A DNA stretch of 64,000 nt from Pseudomonas sp. P8_241 (GCF_034008315.1 NZ_CP125377.1:1376001-1440000), one strand, 5' to 3'. Numbered from the stretch's first letter, positions 45,124-55,953 are shown. A program made the numbers and translations. Notes: a model not told the origin generated them from the letters alone.

Positions 45124-45152
45124 CGCCCTGACAAAAATCGGGGCGTTTTTTT
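45124..45152 (+). terminator. Terminator-like hairpin directly before the ispF start
   Basis: An 8-pair stem CGCCCTGA / TCGGGGCG (one G-U pair) with loop CAAAAA at 45124-45145, followed by seven T at 45146-45152. The next bases are the ispF ATG. It looks like the fghA terminator, but it also occupies the place where an ispF ribosome binding site should be. Confidence 0.78.
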
Positions 45153-45626
45153 ATGCGTATTGGCCACGGCTATGATGTGCACCGTTTCGCTGAAGGCGAT
45201 TTCATCACTTTGGGCGGCGTGCGAATTGCACACAGCTTCGGGCTGCTTGCTCATTCCGACGGTGATGTCCTTCTGCACGCCTTGAGCGATGCTCTGCTCG
45301 GCGCCGCCGCACTGGGTGACATCGGCAAGCATTTCCCGGATACCGATCCACAATTCAAAGGCGCCGACAGCCGTGTGCTGTTACGTCATGTCGTTGCCCT
45401 GATCCACGCCAAGGGCTGGAAGGTCGGTAACGTCGACAACACCGTCGTCGCGCAGGCGCCGAAAATGGCCCCGCATATCGAATCGATGCGCGCGCTGATT
45501 GCCGCGGATCTTCAAGTTGAGTTGGATCAAGTGAACGTAAAAGCTACCACCACCGAAAAGCTCGGCTTTGTCGGTCGCGAAGAAGGCATTGCCGTGCATT
45601 CCGTTGCCTTGTTGTTGCGCGCATGA
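45153..45626 (+). CDS. ispF: 2-C-methyl-D-erythritol 2,4-cyclodiphosphate synthase
   Basis: A protein of 157 aa, trimeric MEP pathway enzyme. Metal ligands are in [11 protein letters not shown] and [21 protein letters not shown], and the C-terminal [16 protein letters not shown] substrate segment is present. There is no SD before the ATG: the seven bases upstream are all T after a hairpin. The start itself is firmly fixed by family similarity. It overlaps truD by four bases, opening the ispF-truD-surE-pcm run. Confidence 0.96.
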   Translation: MRIGHGYDVHRFAEGDFITLGGVRIAHSFGLLAHSDGDVLLHALSDALLGAAALGDIGKHFPDTDPQFKGADSRVLLRHVVALIHAKGWKVGNVDNTVVAQAPKMAPHIESMRALIAADLQVELDQVNVKATTTEKLGFVGREEGIAVHSVALLLRA

Positions 45627-46668
45627 ACGAACTGCAATTGCTTGGGCCGCGAGCCTACGGTGAGCCGCTCGGCACCGCGGTACTGAAAGCCATCGCGGAA
45701 GATTTTCAGGTCGATGAAGTCCTTGATATTCCCCTCAGTGGCGACGGCGAGCACCTGTGGATCTGGGTGGAAAAGCGTGGCTTGAACACTGAAGAAGCTG
45801 CACGGCGAATAGCCAAGGCAGCGGGCGTGCCTTTGCGTACCGTCAGCTACGCCGGGCTCAAGGACCGTCAGGCGCTGACGCGTCAGTGGTTCAGTGTGCA
45901 GTTGCCGGGCAAGGCCGATCCAGATCTGTCGGCCGCAGAAAACGACACGCTGAAAATCCTCAAGACCAGCCGGCACAAACGCAAACTGCAGCGTGGTGCT
46001 CACTCGGCCAACGGGTTCACGTTGCGCCTGACCCAGTTCGCCGGCGACAAGGTCGCTATCGATGAACGCCTGCAACAGATCGTCAAACAGGGTATTCCCA
46101 ATTATTTCGGTGCCCAGCGCTTCGGGCATGACGGCGGCAACGTGGTCGACGCTCGCGGCTGGGCGTCGCGCAAGGCTTTGCCGGAGCAACGCAACGTGCG
46201 TTCGCGCCTGCTGTCCACCGCCCGCAGTTTTCTGTTCAATCAGGTGCTGGCCGCTCGGGTTGCCGATGGCACCTGGCAACGTGCCCAGGTCGGCGACTTG
46301 CTCGCATTCACCGACAGTCGCAGTTTTTTTCCGGCCGGTGAAGCCGAGTGCAGCGACCCGCGACTGGCGATTCTCGATCTGCACCCGACCGGGCCGCAGT
46401 GGGGTGAAGGTGACTCGCCGGCCACGGGCGCTGTCCATGAACTGGAGCAGGCAATCGCCGCGCGCGAAGCGGATTTGCGCGATTGGTTGATTAACGCCGG
46501 TATGAGCCACGAACGTCGCATCCTGCGGCTGCCCATTGGTGGGTTGACGTGGCATTATCCCGAGCCTGACATTCTGCAACTGGAATTCGTCCTGCCGGCC
46601 GGATGCTTCGCCACCGTATTGGTGCGCGAGCTTGTTGATCTGGTGCCGGTGGGGCAGACGGACAGCCC

Positions 46669-46681
<13 letters not shown>
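45623..46681 (+). CDS. truD: tRNA pseudouridine(13) synthase
   Basis: A protein of 352 aa. The catalytic Asp is in the family motif [18 protein letters not shown] at about residue 80, and later motifs are [17 protein letters not shown] and the TRUD insertion domain around [20 protein letters not shown]. The start overlaps ispF (ATGA). The last 13 bases overlap the start of surE in another frame, a tight coupling. Confidence 0.96.
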
Positions 46682-48092
<1,411 letters not shown>

Positions 48093-48304
48093 GCATTTAT
48101 TTCAGTACGCTGAATTCTCTTCGATTGCCTCTGTCTTACAGCGGCACCGATTGGTTAAACGGGTAGTTTTGTCAGGCAGCAAACGTGTGCGCCACGCCAT
48201 TTCGCTTCATTAAGGGTAAAGCCTGCACGGCCCGTTATACTTGCGACACTTCGTGCCGGAATCCGGTATTTCACATTTTCAGCCACCACAAAAGGGAGCG
48301 GCGG

Positions 48305-49159
48305 GTGAGTCTCACAGTCATTGCGCAGCGTATGGGTAAAACGAGCTTTCAGCGCCTGGTGACTGGCCTTGTCCTGAGCACCTTGCTGGTCGGTTGCTCC
48401 AGCAACAAATCCAGCGACGCACGTGTTGTCGACCGCAATGCCGCCGCGCAGCGCCCGGCCGTGACAACGGGGCAGTACGTCGTTCGACCGAAAGACACCC
48501 TGTTCTCCATCGCTTTTCGCTACGGTTGGGACTACAAGGCCCTGGCGGCCCGTAACAACATTGCGGCGCCTTACACCATTCACCCGGGTCAGACGATTCG
48601 CTTCGATGGGCGCACGGGATCAACACCGACAACCGTCGTCAGTTCATCCAGCTCGTCGCCTTCGTCTTCGAGTAAAACCACGGTTGTCCGTCGCCCGGTA
48701 AACGGTTCGACCACCACCACAACCACGGTTGTACCGTCTGTCGCGAACAAGCCAACCCCTGCACCTATGCCTCCTGCAGGGCCAGCCCCGACCGGCTGGG
48801 GATGGCCATCTAATGGCATTCTCATTGGGAAATTCTCTTCAAACGGGAGTTTGAATAAAGGAATTGATATCGCCGGAGATTTGGGACAGCCTGTTTTAGC
48901 TGCGTCTGATGGGACGGTGGTATACGCCGGGAGTGGCTTAAGGGGCTACGGCGAATTAGTCATCATCAAACACAGTGAAACCTACGTCAGTGCCTACGGA
49001 CATAACCGCAGGCTGTTGGTTCGGGAGGGGCAGCAGGTCAAGGTCGGACAGACAATTGCCGAAATGGGGTCAACGGGTACAGACCGGGTGAAACTGCATT
49101 TTGAGATTCGCCGCCAAGGTAAACCTGTAGATCCGCTGCAATTCCTGCCACGCCGTTGA
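48305..49159 (+). CDS. nlpD: Lipoprotein NlpD: LysM plus degenerate LytM (M23) domain
   Basis: A protein of 284 aa from GTG 48305, preceded by GGGAGCGG. A lipoprotein signal with lipobox LLVGC gives an acylated Cys about 31 residues in. A LysM domain follows (QYVVRPKDTLFSIAFRYGW), then a Ser/Thr-rich linker with TTTTTT-like runs, then an M23 fold. The first zinc ligand His is missing (NKGIDIAG) and the HxH motif is KLHFE, so it should be a non-enzymatic activator of the amidase AmiC, as in E. coli. A longer reading to 48185 has no signal sequence and is rejected. The main rpoS promoter usually lies inside this gene. Confidence 0.92.
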   Translation: MSLTVIAQRMGKTSFQRLVTGLVLSTLLVGCSSNKSSDARVVDRNAAAQRPAVTTGQYVVRPKDTLFSIAFRYGWDYKALAARNNIAAPYTIHPGQTIRFDGRTGSTPTTVVSSSSSSPSSSSKTTVVRRPVNGSTTTTTTVVPSVANKPTPAPMPPAGPAPTGWGWPSNGILIGKFSSNGSLNKGIDIAGDLGQPVLAASDGTVVYAGSGLRGYGELVIIKHSETYVSAYGHNRRLLVREGQQVKVGQTIAEMGSTGTDRVKLHFEIRRQGKPVDPLQFLPRR

Positions 49160-49263
49160 TCGCTACCAGCCTGTTCCGTCGCGTAGAGGGGACAGGCTCC
49201 AGCGTTGCCAAGGATAAAGGCGCCGCTTGAGCTTGAGGTCGAACTCACCAAAGGACTATAACA

Positions 49264-50271
49264 ATGGCTCTCAGTAAAGAAGTGCCGGAGTTTGACATCG
49301 ACGATGAGGTTCTCCTGATGGAGACCGGCATCGATACGGATTCGATGTCGAATGATGAAGGGGCGGCTCCACCTTCCGTTCGTGCCAAATCCAAACACTC
49401 CGCAACATTGAAACAGCACAAATACATTGATTACACGCGAGCACTTGATGCCACGCAGCTGTACCTCAATGAAATCGGCTTTTCACCACTGCTGTCCCCC
49501 GAAGAAGAAGTTCATTTTGCGCGCCTGTCGCAAAGTGGCGATCCGGCCGGGCGCAAACGCATGATTGAAAGCAACCTGCGGCTGGTGGTGAAAATCGCCC
49601 GGCGGTATGTCAATCGTGGCTTGTCGCTGCTCGATCTGATCGAAGAGGGCAACCTCGGCCTGATTCGGGCGGTGGAGAAGTTCGACCCTGAACGCGGCTT
49701 CCGCTTTTCGACCTACGCGACCTGGTGGATTCGTCAGACCATCGAACGCGCAATCATGAATCAGACCCGTACCATCCGGTTACCGATTCATGTGGTCAAA
49801 GAGTTGAACGTGTACCTACGGGCCGCACGAGAGCTGACGCAAAAACTCGACCATGAACCCTCACCCGAAGAAATCGCCAACCTGCTGGAAAAACCGGTAG
49901 GAGAGGTCAAGCGCATGCTCGGCCTGAACGAACGGGTATCTTCAGTCGATGTCTCGCTGGGTCCGGATTCGGATAAGACTCTGCTGGACACCCTCACCGA
50001 CGACCGACCTACCGACCCCTGCGAGCTTCTTCAGGACGATGATCTGTCGCAAAGCATCGATCAATGGCTCTCGGAGCTGACCGACAAGCAACGCGAGGTG
50101 GTCATCCGCCGCTTCGGCCTGCGCGGTCATGAAAGCAGTACCCTGGAAGACGTAGGCTTGGAGATTGGCTTGACCCGGGAGCGGGTCAGACAGATTCAGG
50201 TGGAAGGATTGAAGCGACTTCGCGAGATCCTGGAGAAAAACGGCCTGTCGAGCGAGTCGCTGTTTCAATAA
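49264..50271 (+). CDS. rpoS: RNA polymerase sigma factor RpoS
   Basis: A protein of 335 aa, stationary-phase/general stress sigma factor. Region 1.2 is at [21 protein letters not shown], region 2 at [19 protein letters not shown] then [19 protein letters not shown] (2.4 recognition), region 3 at [15 protein letters not shown], and region 4 at [38 protein letters not shown]. Complete and intact. AAAGGA precedes the ATG. It is followed by a terminator and by rsmZ. Confidence 0.98.
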   Translation: MALSKEVPEFDIDDEVLLMETGIDTDSMSNDEGAAPPSVRAKSKHSATLKQHKYIDYTRALDATQLYLNEIGFSPLLSPEEEVHFARLSQSGDPAGRKRMIESNLRLVVKIARRYVNRGLSLLDLIEEGNLGLIRAVEKFDPERGFRFSTYATWWIRQTIERAIMNQTRTIRLPIHVVKELNVYLRAARELTQKLDHEPSPEEIANLLEKPVGEVKRMLGLNERVSSVDVSLGPDSDKTLLDTLTDDRPTDPCELLQDDDLSQSIDQWLSELTDKQREVVIRRFGLRGHESSTLEDVGLEIGLTRERVRQIQVEGLKRLREILEKNGLSSESLFQ

Positions 50272-50292
50272 GGCATTCGTTGAGATGGCGTT

Positions 50293-50321
50293 AAAAAACC
50301 CCGACTGGCGCGGGGTTTTTT
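50293..50321 (+). terminator. Terminator after rpoS
   Basis: Arm AAAAAACCCCG, loop ACTGGCG, arm CGGGGTTTTTT. Because the arms carry both A and T runs it could act in both directions. Confidence 0.88.
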
Positions 50322-50367
50322 ATTGTCTGCGTGTTGGCGAGGGCCATCTCTTTTTTTGGATTTGCGT

Positions 50368-50385
50368 TGTAAGCGCTTGCTTACT
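50368..50385 (+). promoter_or_regulatory. GacA-type upstream activating sequence of rsmZ
   Basis: TGTAAG-CGCTTG-CTTACT matches the known TGTAAG-N6-CTTACA element except for the last base. It lies about 180 bases before the predicted rsmZ start, the unusual distance known for rsmZ in P. fluorescens. Confidence 0.85.
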
Positions 50386-50554
50386 CTTTCGTAAGTGTTC
50401 GTATTTTTTACCCTGGTCAGTTGTCTATTTTGAGTGGGGTTTATTTGTATATTTTTGATTTATAAGGAAAATTATTATTGGTGACAGTGTGTGACGGGCG
50501 CCGCCACTGATAGCGGGCGATTGATCCTGTCGAGGATCTCTCTAGTATTCAGCG

Positions 50555-50685
50555 TGTGCCGACGGACAGGCACATTCTTCAAGGATGAGGGAGAGGGAAA
50601 TCGCAGGACGCGATTCATCAGGACGATGAAAGGGAACACAGGGAATAGGGAAAAAATGTGGGCGGGTCAAACCGCCCCTTTTTTT
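50555..50685 (+). ncRNA. rsmZ: Small regulatory RNA RsmZ
   Basis: An RNA of about 130 bases between rpoS and fdxA, the known rsmZ locus. It starts with the hairpin GTGCC-GACGGACA-GGCAC, has nine GGA motifs by my count (several as AGGGA or CAGGA, including TCGCAGGACGCGA and ATCAGGACGAT hairpin loops) and ends with a terminator GGGCGG-GTCAAA-CCGCCC followed by a T run. A -10-like TAGTAT at 50543-50548 fits a start near 50555. By family knowledge the RNA sequesters RsmA/RsmE translational repressors and is switched on by GacS/GacA; the upstream element at 50368 supports this. Confidence 0.93.
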
Positions 50686-50698
50686 GTCTGCAGAAAAG

Positions 50699-50726
50699 CA
50701 AAAAGGCCCTTGTGGGGCCTTTTTTT
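50699..50726. terminator. Second terminator between rsmZ and fdxA
   Basis: AAAAAGGCCC - loop - GGGCCTTTTTTT. It is A-rich on one side and T-rich on the other, so it can end both the rsmZ read-through and the convergent fdxA transcript. Confidence 0.82.
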
Positions 50727-50741
50727 GGAACGCGGGGGTAA

Positions 50742-51065
50742 TCAGCGTTCGAGGTGTTCGATCTTGCCTGGTTTGCCATCCCATTCAGCGGCGTCTGGCA
50801 GCGGATCTTTGCGTTCAGTGACGTTCGGCCAGACTTCGGCCAATTCCATGTTCAGCTGAATAAAGTTTTCCATGCCAGCAGGCACTTCATCTTCGGAGAA
50901 GATGGCCACGGCTGGGCATTCAGGTTCGCACAGTGCGCAGTCGATGCACTCATCCGGGTGAATCACCAGGAAATTCGGGCCTTCGTAAAAGCAGTCCACC
51001 GGACAGACTTCTACGCAGTCGGTGTACTTGCACTTGATGCAGTTGTCGGTGACGACGAAGGTCAT
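50742..51065 (-). CDS. fdxA: Seven-iron ferredoxin FdxA
   Basis: A protein of 107 aa starting [20 protein letters not shown]. The N-terminal Cys pattern C-x2-C-x4-C-x3-CPVDC provides the [3Fe-4S] and [4Fe-4S] ligands with [13 protein letters not shown], the pattern of Azotobacter-type 7Fe ferredoxins. ATG 51065 has GAGGAGAA upstream; the longer reading to 51107 is rejected. Convergent to rsmZ. Electron partner not evident from context. Confidence 0.95.
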   Translation of the reverse strand: MTFVVTDNCIKCKYTDCVEVCPVDCFYEGPNFLVIHPDECIDCALCEPECPAVAIFSEDEVPAGMENFIQLNMELAEVWPNVTERKDPLPDAAEWDGKPGKIEHLER

Positions 51066-51207
51066 TTCTAATTTTCTCCTCAGGCGCGGCTTGCTGCGCC
51101 CCTTCACGTAGGGGTCGCCAGGTTTGGGAGCGATAGTCTGCAGGTCAGGCTAATAGCCCGCAGCATCCCAAACCGCGCGAGATTCTAACAGCTTGCAAGC
51201 GTGTGCG

Positions 51208-53787
51208 TTAGATCCGTGTCTTTAGTGTATAGAGCATTTCGAGTGCACGACGCGGCGTCATGTCGTCCAGATCGAGCTTGGCCAGTTCATCCAGCACCGG
51301 ATGCGGCAGGCTGGCGAACAGATCGCTCTGCTGCGGCGCGGCCGGTTTGCCTTTCGCTGGCTTGGGCGCTTCATGGGGCAGGGCGGTATCCTCCAGCCGG
51401 CTCAAGTGCTCCCGGGCGCGGACGATGACTTCGCTTGGAACCCCTGCCAGTTGCGCAACGGCCAGGCCATAGCTCTGGCTGGCTGGCCCTGGCAGCACAT
51501 GGTGCAGGAACACAATGCGTTCATTGTGCTCGGTGGCATTGAGGTGCACGTTGGCCACCAGCGGCTGGGCTTCCGGCAGCACGGTCAGCTCGAAGTAGTG
51601 GGTGGCGAACAGTGTGTAAGCGCGTAAATGCGCCAGGCGTTCGGCCGCCGCCCAGGCCAGGGAAAGGCCATCGAAGGTGCTGGTGCCGCGACCGACTTCG
51701 TCCATCAGCACCAGGCTGCGCTCGGTGGCGTTGTGCAGAATGTTCGCGGTTTCACTCATTTCGACCATAAAGGTCGAACGGCCACCGGCCAAATCATCGC
51801 TGGAGCCGATCCGGGTGAAGATCCGGTCGACCAACGACAATTCACAACTGGCTGCGGGCACGAAGCTGCCGATATGCGCCAGCAACACGATCAGCGCGGT
51901 CTGGCGCATGTATGTGGATTTACCACCCATGTTCGGACCGGTGATGACCAGCATGCGGGTGTTGTCGTCCAGGTTCAGGTCGTTGGCCACAAATGGAGTG
52001 GTCAACACCTGCTCGACCACCGGATGACGACCTTGGCTGATGCGCATGCACGGCTCGCTGACGAAGCGCGGGCAGTTCAGGTCGAGGTTCAGCGCTCGTT
52101 CAGCGAGGTTGCTGAGCACGTCCAGTTCAGCCAGCGCTCCAGCAGTGTCCTGCAGGGGTGGCAACTGGCTGATCAAGTCTTCGAGCAATGCTTCGTACAA
52201 CATCTTCTCACGGGCCAGCGCACGGCTCTTGGCCGACAGCGCCTTGTCTTCGAAAGCCTTGAGTTCCGGTGTAATAAAACGCTCGGCACCTTTGAGAGTT
52301 TGACGGCGGATATAGTCGGCCGGTGCAGATTCTGCCTGCTTGCTTGGCAGTTCGATGAAGTAACCGTGAATGCGGTTGTAGCCAACTTTCAGATGGGACA
52401 GGCCTGTGCGGGCTTTTTCCCGTGCTTCCAGATCGATCAGGAATTGCCCGGCGTTTTCGCTGAGTGATTGCAGTTCATCGAGTTCGCTGTCGTAACCGGT
52501 CTTCAGCACGCCGCCGTCACGGATGACTGCCGGCGGATTGTCGACGATGGCTTTTTCCAGTAGCGCCGCCAGTTCCGGATAGGTGCTGGTGGTGGTCGCC
52601 AATAGCTGGAGATGCGGTGCTTCGAGCCCGGTCATTGCCACTTGCAGTTCTGGCAGGGCTGCGAGAGCGTCGCGCAGACGCGCGAGGTCGCGGGGGCGGG
52701 CATTACGCAGGCCGATTCGAGCGAGAATCCGCTCGATGTCGCCGATCTCCTTGAGCTGCGGCTGCAGTCGTTCAAATTGGTAGCGGTCGAGCAGGCAAGT
52801 GATCGACGTCTGGCGCGCCAGCAATACGGTGAGATCGCGCAGGGGACGGTTCAGCCAGCGGGTGAGCAAGCGGCTGCCCATGGCGGTCTGGCAACGGTCG
52901 ACCACCGATTGCAGCGTGTTATCGCGACCGCCGGCCAGGTTGGTATCGAGTTCCAGGTTGCGCCGGCTGGCGCCGTCCAGCACAACAGTGTCGTCCAGGC
53001 GCTCATGGCGCAGGCTGCGCAAATGCGGCAGGGCGGTGCGTTGGGTTTCTTTTGCATAAGCCAGAAGACAACCGGCGGCACCGATGGCCAGGGTCAGGTT
53101 TTCGCAACCGAAACCTTTGAGGTCCTGGGTGGAGAATTGCTGGCAAAGACTTTTCAGTGCCGAGTCACGTTCGAAATCCCATGGCGCACGACGCCGAACC
53201 CCGCGGCGTTTTTCTGCCGGCAGATCCTTCGGCCAATCGTCCGGGATCAATAATTCGACCGGATTGACCCGCTCCAGCTCCGCCAGAAGATTCTCCCAGC
53301 CTTTGATTTCCAGCACGCTGAAGTTGCCACTGGTAATGTCCAGTACCGCCAGGCCGAACAGACGCTCATCACCCAGTACCGCGGCAATCAGGTTGTCCCT
53401 GCGTTCATCCAGCAGCGCTTCGTCGCTCACCGTCCCCGGTGTGATGATCCGCACGACCTGACGATCCACCGGTCCTTTACTGGTGGCCGGATCGCCGACT
53501 TGCTCACAGATCACCACCGACTCGCCGAGCTTTACCAGTTTCGCCAGGTAGCCTTCGGCAGCATGATAAGGAATCCCGCACATCGGAATCGCCTGACCTG
53601 CCGACTGACCGCGGGCGGTCAGAGTGATGTCCAGCAACTTGGCAGCCTTCTTTGCGTCTTCGTAGAAGATTTCGTAGAAGTCACCCATGCGGTAGAACAT
53701 CAGCTGATCCGGGTGCTGGTTTTTCAACCGCCAGTACTGCTGCATCATCGGGGTGTGGGAGGACAGGTCGCAGAGGGCTTTATTCAT
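51208..53787 (-). CDS. mutS: DNA mismatch repair protein MutS
   Basis: A protein of 859 aa. The mismatch-binding motif is in [15 protein letters not shown] near residue 36 (Phe-x-Glu), with connector and lever/clamp domains. The ATPase has Walker [18 protein letters not shown] at about 620 and Walker [18 protein letters not shown], followed by the C-terminal helix-turn-helix. A C-terminal linker contains [12 protein letters not shown], commonly seen in Pseudomonas MutS. It is divergent from the phage-type repressor gene, with 200 bases between the two starts. Confidence 0.97.
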   Translation of the reverse strand: MNKALCDLSSHTPMMQQYWRLKNQHPDQLMFYRMGDFYEIFYEDAKKAAKLLDITLTARGQSAGQAIPMCGIPYHAAEGYLAKLVKLGESVVICEQVGDPATSKGPVDRQVVRIITPGTVSDEALLDERRDNLIAAVLGDERLFGLAVLDITSGNFSVLEIKGWENLLAELERVNPVELLIPDDWPKDLPAEKRRGVRRRAPWDFERDSALKSLCQQFSTQDLKGFGCENLTLAIGAAGCLLAYAKETQRTALPHLRSLRHERLDDTVVLDGASRRNLELDTNLAGGRDNTLQSVVDRCQTAMGSRLLTRWLNRPLRDLTVLLARQTSITCLLDRYQFERLQPQLKEIGDIERILARIGLRNARPRDLARLRDALAALPELQVAMTGLEAPHLQLLATTTSTYPELAALLEKAIVDNPPAVIRDGGVLKTGYDSELDELQSLSENAGQFLIDLEAREKARTGLSHLKVGYNRIHGYFIELPSKQAESAPADYIRRQTLKGAERFITPELKAFEDKALSAKSRALAREKMLYEALLEDLISQLPPLQDTAGALAELDVLSNLAERALNLDLNCPRFVSEPCMRISQGRHPVVEQVLTTPFVANDLNLDDNTRMLVITGPNMGGKSTYMRQTALIVLLAHIGSFVPAASCELSLVDRIFTRIGSSDDLAGGRSTFMVEMSETANILHNATERSLVLMDEVGRGTSTFDGLSLAWAAAERLAHLRAYTLFATHYFELTVLPEAQPLVANVHLNATEHNERIVFLHHVLPGPASQSYGLAVAQLAGVPSEVIVRAREHLSRLEDTALPHEAPKPAKGKPAAPQQSDLFASLPHPVLDELAKLDLDDMTPRRALEMLYTLKTRI

Positions 53788-53938
53788 TGGAGATCAGGAA
53801 AACTCGTTCAAAGGTGTAGGGCAAAGGAGGGGTGTCGGACCGGCTTTTGCGCAATGGGCGCAAGATTAACATGGGCGGTCTGCCGGACGCAGGCGTGAAC
53901 GCTCTGCGGTTTGTTTTCAATGATTTTATGCACTATTT

Positions 53939-53952
53939 ATGCAATTGAGCAT
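53939..53952. promoter_or_regulatory. Candidate repressor operator (ATGC-N6-GCAT) before the PrtR-like gene
   Basis: ATGC-AATTGA-GCAT, 36 bases before the repressor start codon. The same spaced palindrome occurs twice before the downstream holin-like gene, which is why I read it as an operator of the repressor. Confidence 0.5.
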
Positions 53953-53987
53953 TTGTCTTCTCTGAATGGAACACGCACTATTCGTTT

Positions 53988-54722
53988 ATGCAAAAACGTA
54001 ATGTTTCTACTGTCCTGAGAGCTTTGCTCGATCAACACGGGATCTCCCCCACGGAGCTTCACCGTCGCACCGGCGTGCCTCAATCCACGCTCTCGCGGAT
54101 TCTTGGAGGGAAGATTGTCGATCCTTCGGATAAACACGTTTCGAAGATCGCCGAGTACTTCTCCTTGAACACTGACCAGTTGCGTGGCCGTGCCGATGTC
54201 GCCCCGGCACACATCGCTGGTCGCGCAGCGTCGCATTCGGAGCTCAAGGATATAAGTCTGTGGGACGATGACACCCCGGTCGATGACGACGAGGTGTCGG
54301 TGCCCTTTCTTCGTGAAGTTGAACTCGCCGCAGGATCGGGACGATTCGTTATCGAGGAGAGCGAACGCTCTAGCCTGCGTTTCGGCAAGCGCAGTCTGCG
54401 CCATAACGGTGTGCAGTTCGACCAGGCCAAATGCGTGACCGTGCGCGGTAACAGCATGTTGCCCGTGCTGCGCGATGGCGCCACGGTCGGCGTTAATGCC
54501 GGCAAGTGCGGCATTGGTGATATCGTTGATGGCGACTTGTATGCGATCAACCACAACGGCCAGTTGCGAGTGAAACAGCTTTACCGCCTGCCGTCGGGGA
54601 TTCGACTGCGCAGCTTCAATCGGGATGAGCATCCGGACGAGGATTACACATTTCAAGAAATCCAGGAGGAGCCAATCGTCATCCTTGGGCATGTCTTCTG
54701 GTGGGGTATGTACGCCCGTTGA
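53988..54722 (+). CDS. PrtR/CI-type phage repressor with S24 autoproteolysis domain
   Basis: A protein of 244 aa. The N-terminal XRE helix-turn-helix (LRALLDQHGISPTELHRRTGVPQSTLSRILGGK, residues about 8-40) is joined to a LexA-like peptidase domain. The likely Ala-Gly cleavage site is in VELAAGSGRF (about 108-117), the catalytic Ser in RGNSMLPVLRDG and the Lys in QLRVKQLYRLP. All parts for RecA-stimulated self-cleavage are present. It lies divergent to mutS, where P. fluorescens strains carry tailocin (R-type pyocin-like) clusters led by a prtR repressor. No prtN activator is seen. A terminator follows at 54745. Confidence 0.88.
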   Translation: MQKRNVSTVLRALLDQHGISPTELHRRTGVPQSTLSRILGGKIVDPSDKHVSKIAEYFSLNTDQLRGRADVAPAHIAGRAASHSELKDISLWDDDTPVDDDEVSVPFLREVELAAGSGRFVIEESERSSLRFGKRSLRHNGVQFDQAKCVTVRGNSMLPVLRDGATVGVNAGKCGIGDIVDGDLYAINHNGQLRVKQLYRLPSGIRLRSFNRDEHPDEDYTFQEIQEEPIVILGHVFWWGMYAR

Positions 54723-54744
54723 TCCCCCGTGCAGCTGATTCAAT

Positions 54745-54770
54745 AAAACCGCCTTTTTGGCGGTTTTTTT
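54745..54770 (+). terminator. Terminator after the PrtR-like repressor
   Basis: AAAACCGCC - TTTTT - GGCGG followed by seven T. It separates the repressor transcript from the holin-like gene, which should therefore have its own promoter. Confidence 0.88.
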
Positions 54771-54798
54771 ATCTGAAAAAAATCTGCCTGAAACATAT

Positions 54799-54835
54799 AT
54801 GCGTCAATGCATTGACTGATTATGCATTGATGCAT
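54799..54835. promoter_or_regulatory. Tandem candidate operators before the holin-like gene
   Basis: Two ATGC-N6-GCAT palindromes, ATGC-GTCAAT-GCAT at 54799-54812 and ATGC-ATTGAT-GCAT at 54822-54835, with centres 23 bases apart. The first overlaps a perfect 14-base palindrome GTCAATGCATTGAC (54803-54816). They match the single site before the repressor. Confidence 0.55.
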
Positions 54836-54909
54836 AGTCTTGCTGCCTGTTTGATGAAAAGTTGCTGTGACAGATTCTGTTTTCTACCGGTTATCCAGGG
54901 AGGCGTGAA

Positions 54910-55251
54910 ATGACCGCAGAGCAGTATGCGTTGTTGGACATGCCTCTTTGGCTGGTTATCACCTTGCCGCTGCTCGGCGGAGTCGCCGGTGAAATGTGGC
55001 GTGCCGATAAAGAAGGCGTTCGTGGCTGGCCCCTTGCCCGTCGTCTGACCTTGCGCTCGGGCTCCAGCATGATTTGCGGTGCATCTGCAATCATGCTGCT
55101 GCACGCCGCGAACGTCTCCATCTGGGCCGCTTGTGCGGGCGGCTGCCTGACCGCGATGGCGGGAACGGACGTGGTGCTCGGTCTTTACGAACGTTGGGCG
55201 GCCAACCGCATAGGGGCTAATGATCTTTCATCCCGCGACGCAAAGGATTGA
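54910..55251 (+). CDS. Small holin-like membrane protein (phage/tailocin holin family)
   Basis: A protein of 113 aa. Hydrophobic segments at about 13-28 (PLWLVITLPLLGGVAG), 50-70 (SGSSMICGASAIMLLHAAN) and 72-92 (IWAACAGGCLTAMAGTDVV) suggest two or three membrane helices. Basic and acidic residues lie between them (EMWRADKEGVRGW) and in a short polar tail. It resembles the holin encoded right after prtR in P. fluorescens mutS-cinA tailocin clusters. GGAGG is seven bases before the ATG. No lysin, spanin, tail or fibre gene follows; cinA comes next. Function as a pore is inferred, not shown. Confidence 0.75.
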   Translation: MTAEQYALLDMPLWLVITLPLLGGVAGEMWRADKEGVRGWPLARRLTLRSGSSMICGASAIMLLHAANVSIWAACAGGCLTAMAGTDVVLGLYERWAANRIGANDLSSRDAKD

Positions 55252-55369
55252 TTGCCCTGGGGGCCTTTCCCAGAGCCTCTGATTCCTCACATTTTGATTG
55301 ATCCTGTCGCTTGCAAGTGCGGTTTGCTCGTGTACGGTTAACCTCATTGCGCCCGATCAGGAGATGACT

Positions 55370-55870
55370 GTGAAAGAGACAACCCAACTGGCCGCTGAGC
55401 TTGGCCGACGCCTACAGGTTCTCAATGCCCACGTCACTACCGCCGAGTCTTGCACCGGCGGGGGAATTGCCGAGGCAATCACGCGTATCCCGGGCAGTTC
55501 GGCGTGGTTCGAGGCCGGATATGTCACCTACTCCAACCGACAGAAAACCCTGCAACTGGATGTCCCGGTGGAATTGTTCACCACGGTAGGGGCGGTCAGC
55601 CGCGATGTGGTCGAGGCCATGGTGCGGGGCGCGCAGAAAAAAAACAGCGCGTATTTCTCCGTGGCGGTCAGTGGCATCGCCGGGCCGGATGGCGGAACGG
55701 CGAACAAGCCGGTCGGCACGGTATGGCTGGCCTGGGGCGTGGGTGATGAGGTGTTCAGTGAGCTCCAGCACTTCCCGGGCAGTCGTGACGAGGTCCGCCG
55801 ACAAACGGTGAAGGCCGCGCTAGAGGGGCTGCTGCGCTATGCCGCGGCAGAAATCTCAAATCAGGGGTAG
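55370..55870 (+). CDS. cinA: CinA-family nicotinamide-nucleotide amidohydrolase (PncC)
   Basis: A protein of 166 aa corresponding to the stand-alone CinA C-terminal domain, which converts NMN to nicotinate mononucleotide. It has [28 protein letters not shown] with the catalytic Ser, [10 protein letters not shown], and [10 protein letters not shown]. The start is decided by the ribosome site: AGGAG touches an ATG at 55364, which is too close, while GTG at 55370 is six bases away and gives the usual VKE/MKE N-terminus. cinA-recA-recX is the conserved order. Confidence 0.93.
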   Translation: MKETTQLAAELGRRLQVLNAHVTTAESCTGGGIAEAITRIPGSSAWFEAGYVTYSNRQKTLQLDVPVELFTTVGAVSRDVVEAMVRGAQKKNSAYFSVAVSGIAGPDGGTANKPVGTVWLAWGVGDEVFSELQHFPGSRDEVRRQTVKAALEGLLRYAAAEISNQG

Positions 55871-55897
55871 GCGATCCGGAATCGCTGTGGAATAATA

Positions 55898-55913
55898 CTG
55901 GCTACTTATACAG
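55898..55913 (+). promoter_or_regulatory. LexA (SOS) box of recA
   Basis: CTG-GCTACTTATA-CAG fits the CTG-N10-CAG consensus and lies 41 bases before the recA start, overlapping the expected promoter. It indicates LexA control of recA and perhaps recX. Confidence 0.85.
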
Positions 55914-55953
55914 GTGTTGGCCGTCAGGCCTTATTGATTACGTGAGGACTTTA

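Noticed and set aside
48185..48304. N-terminal extension of nlpD
   Set aside because: It would bury the lipoprotein signal 40 residues inside; the GTG at 48305 has a good ribosome site.
53788..53987. LexA box before the PrtR-like repressor
   Set aside because: I looked for CTG-N10-CAG in the gap; the only near hit has a spacer of seven bases.
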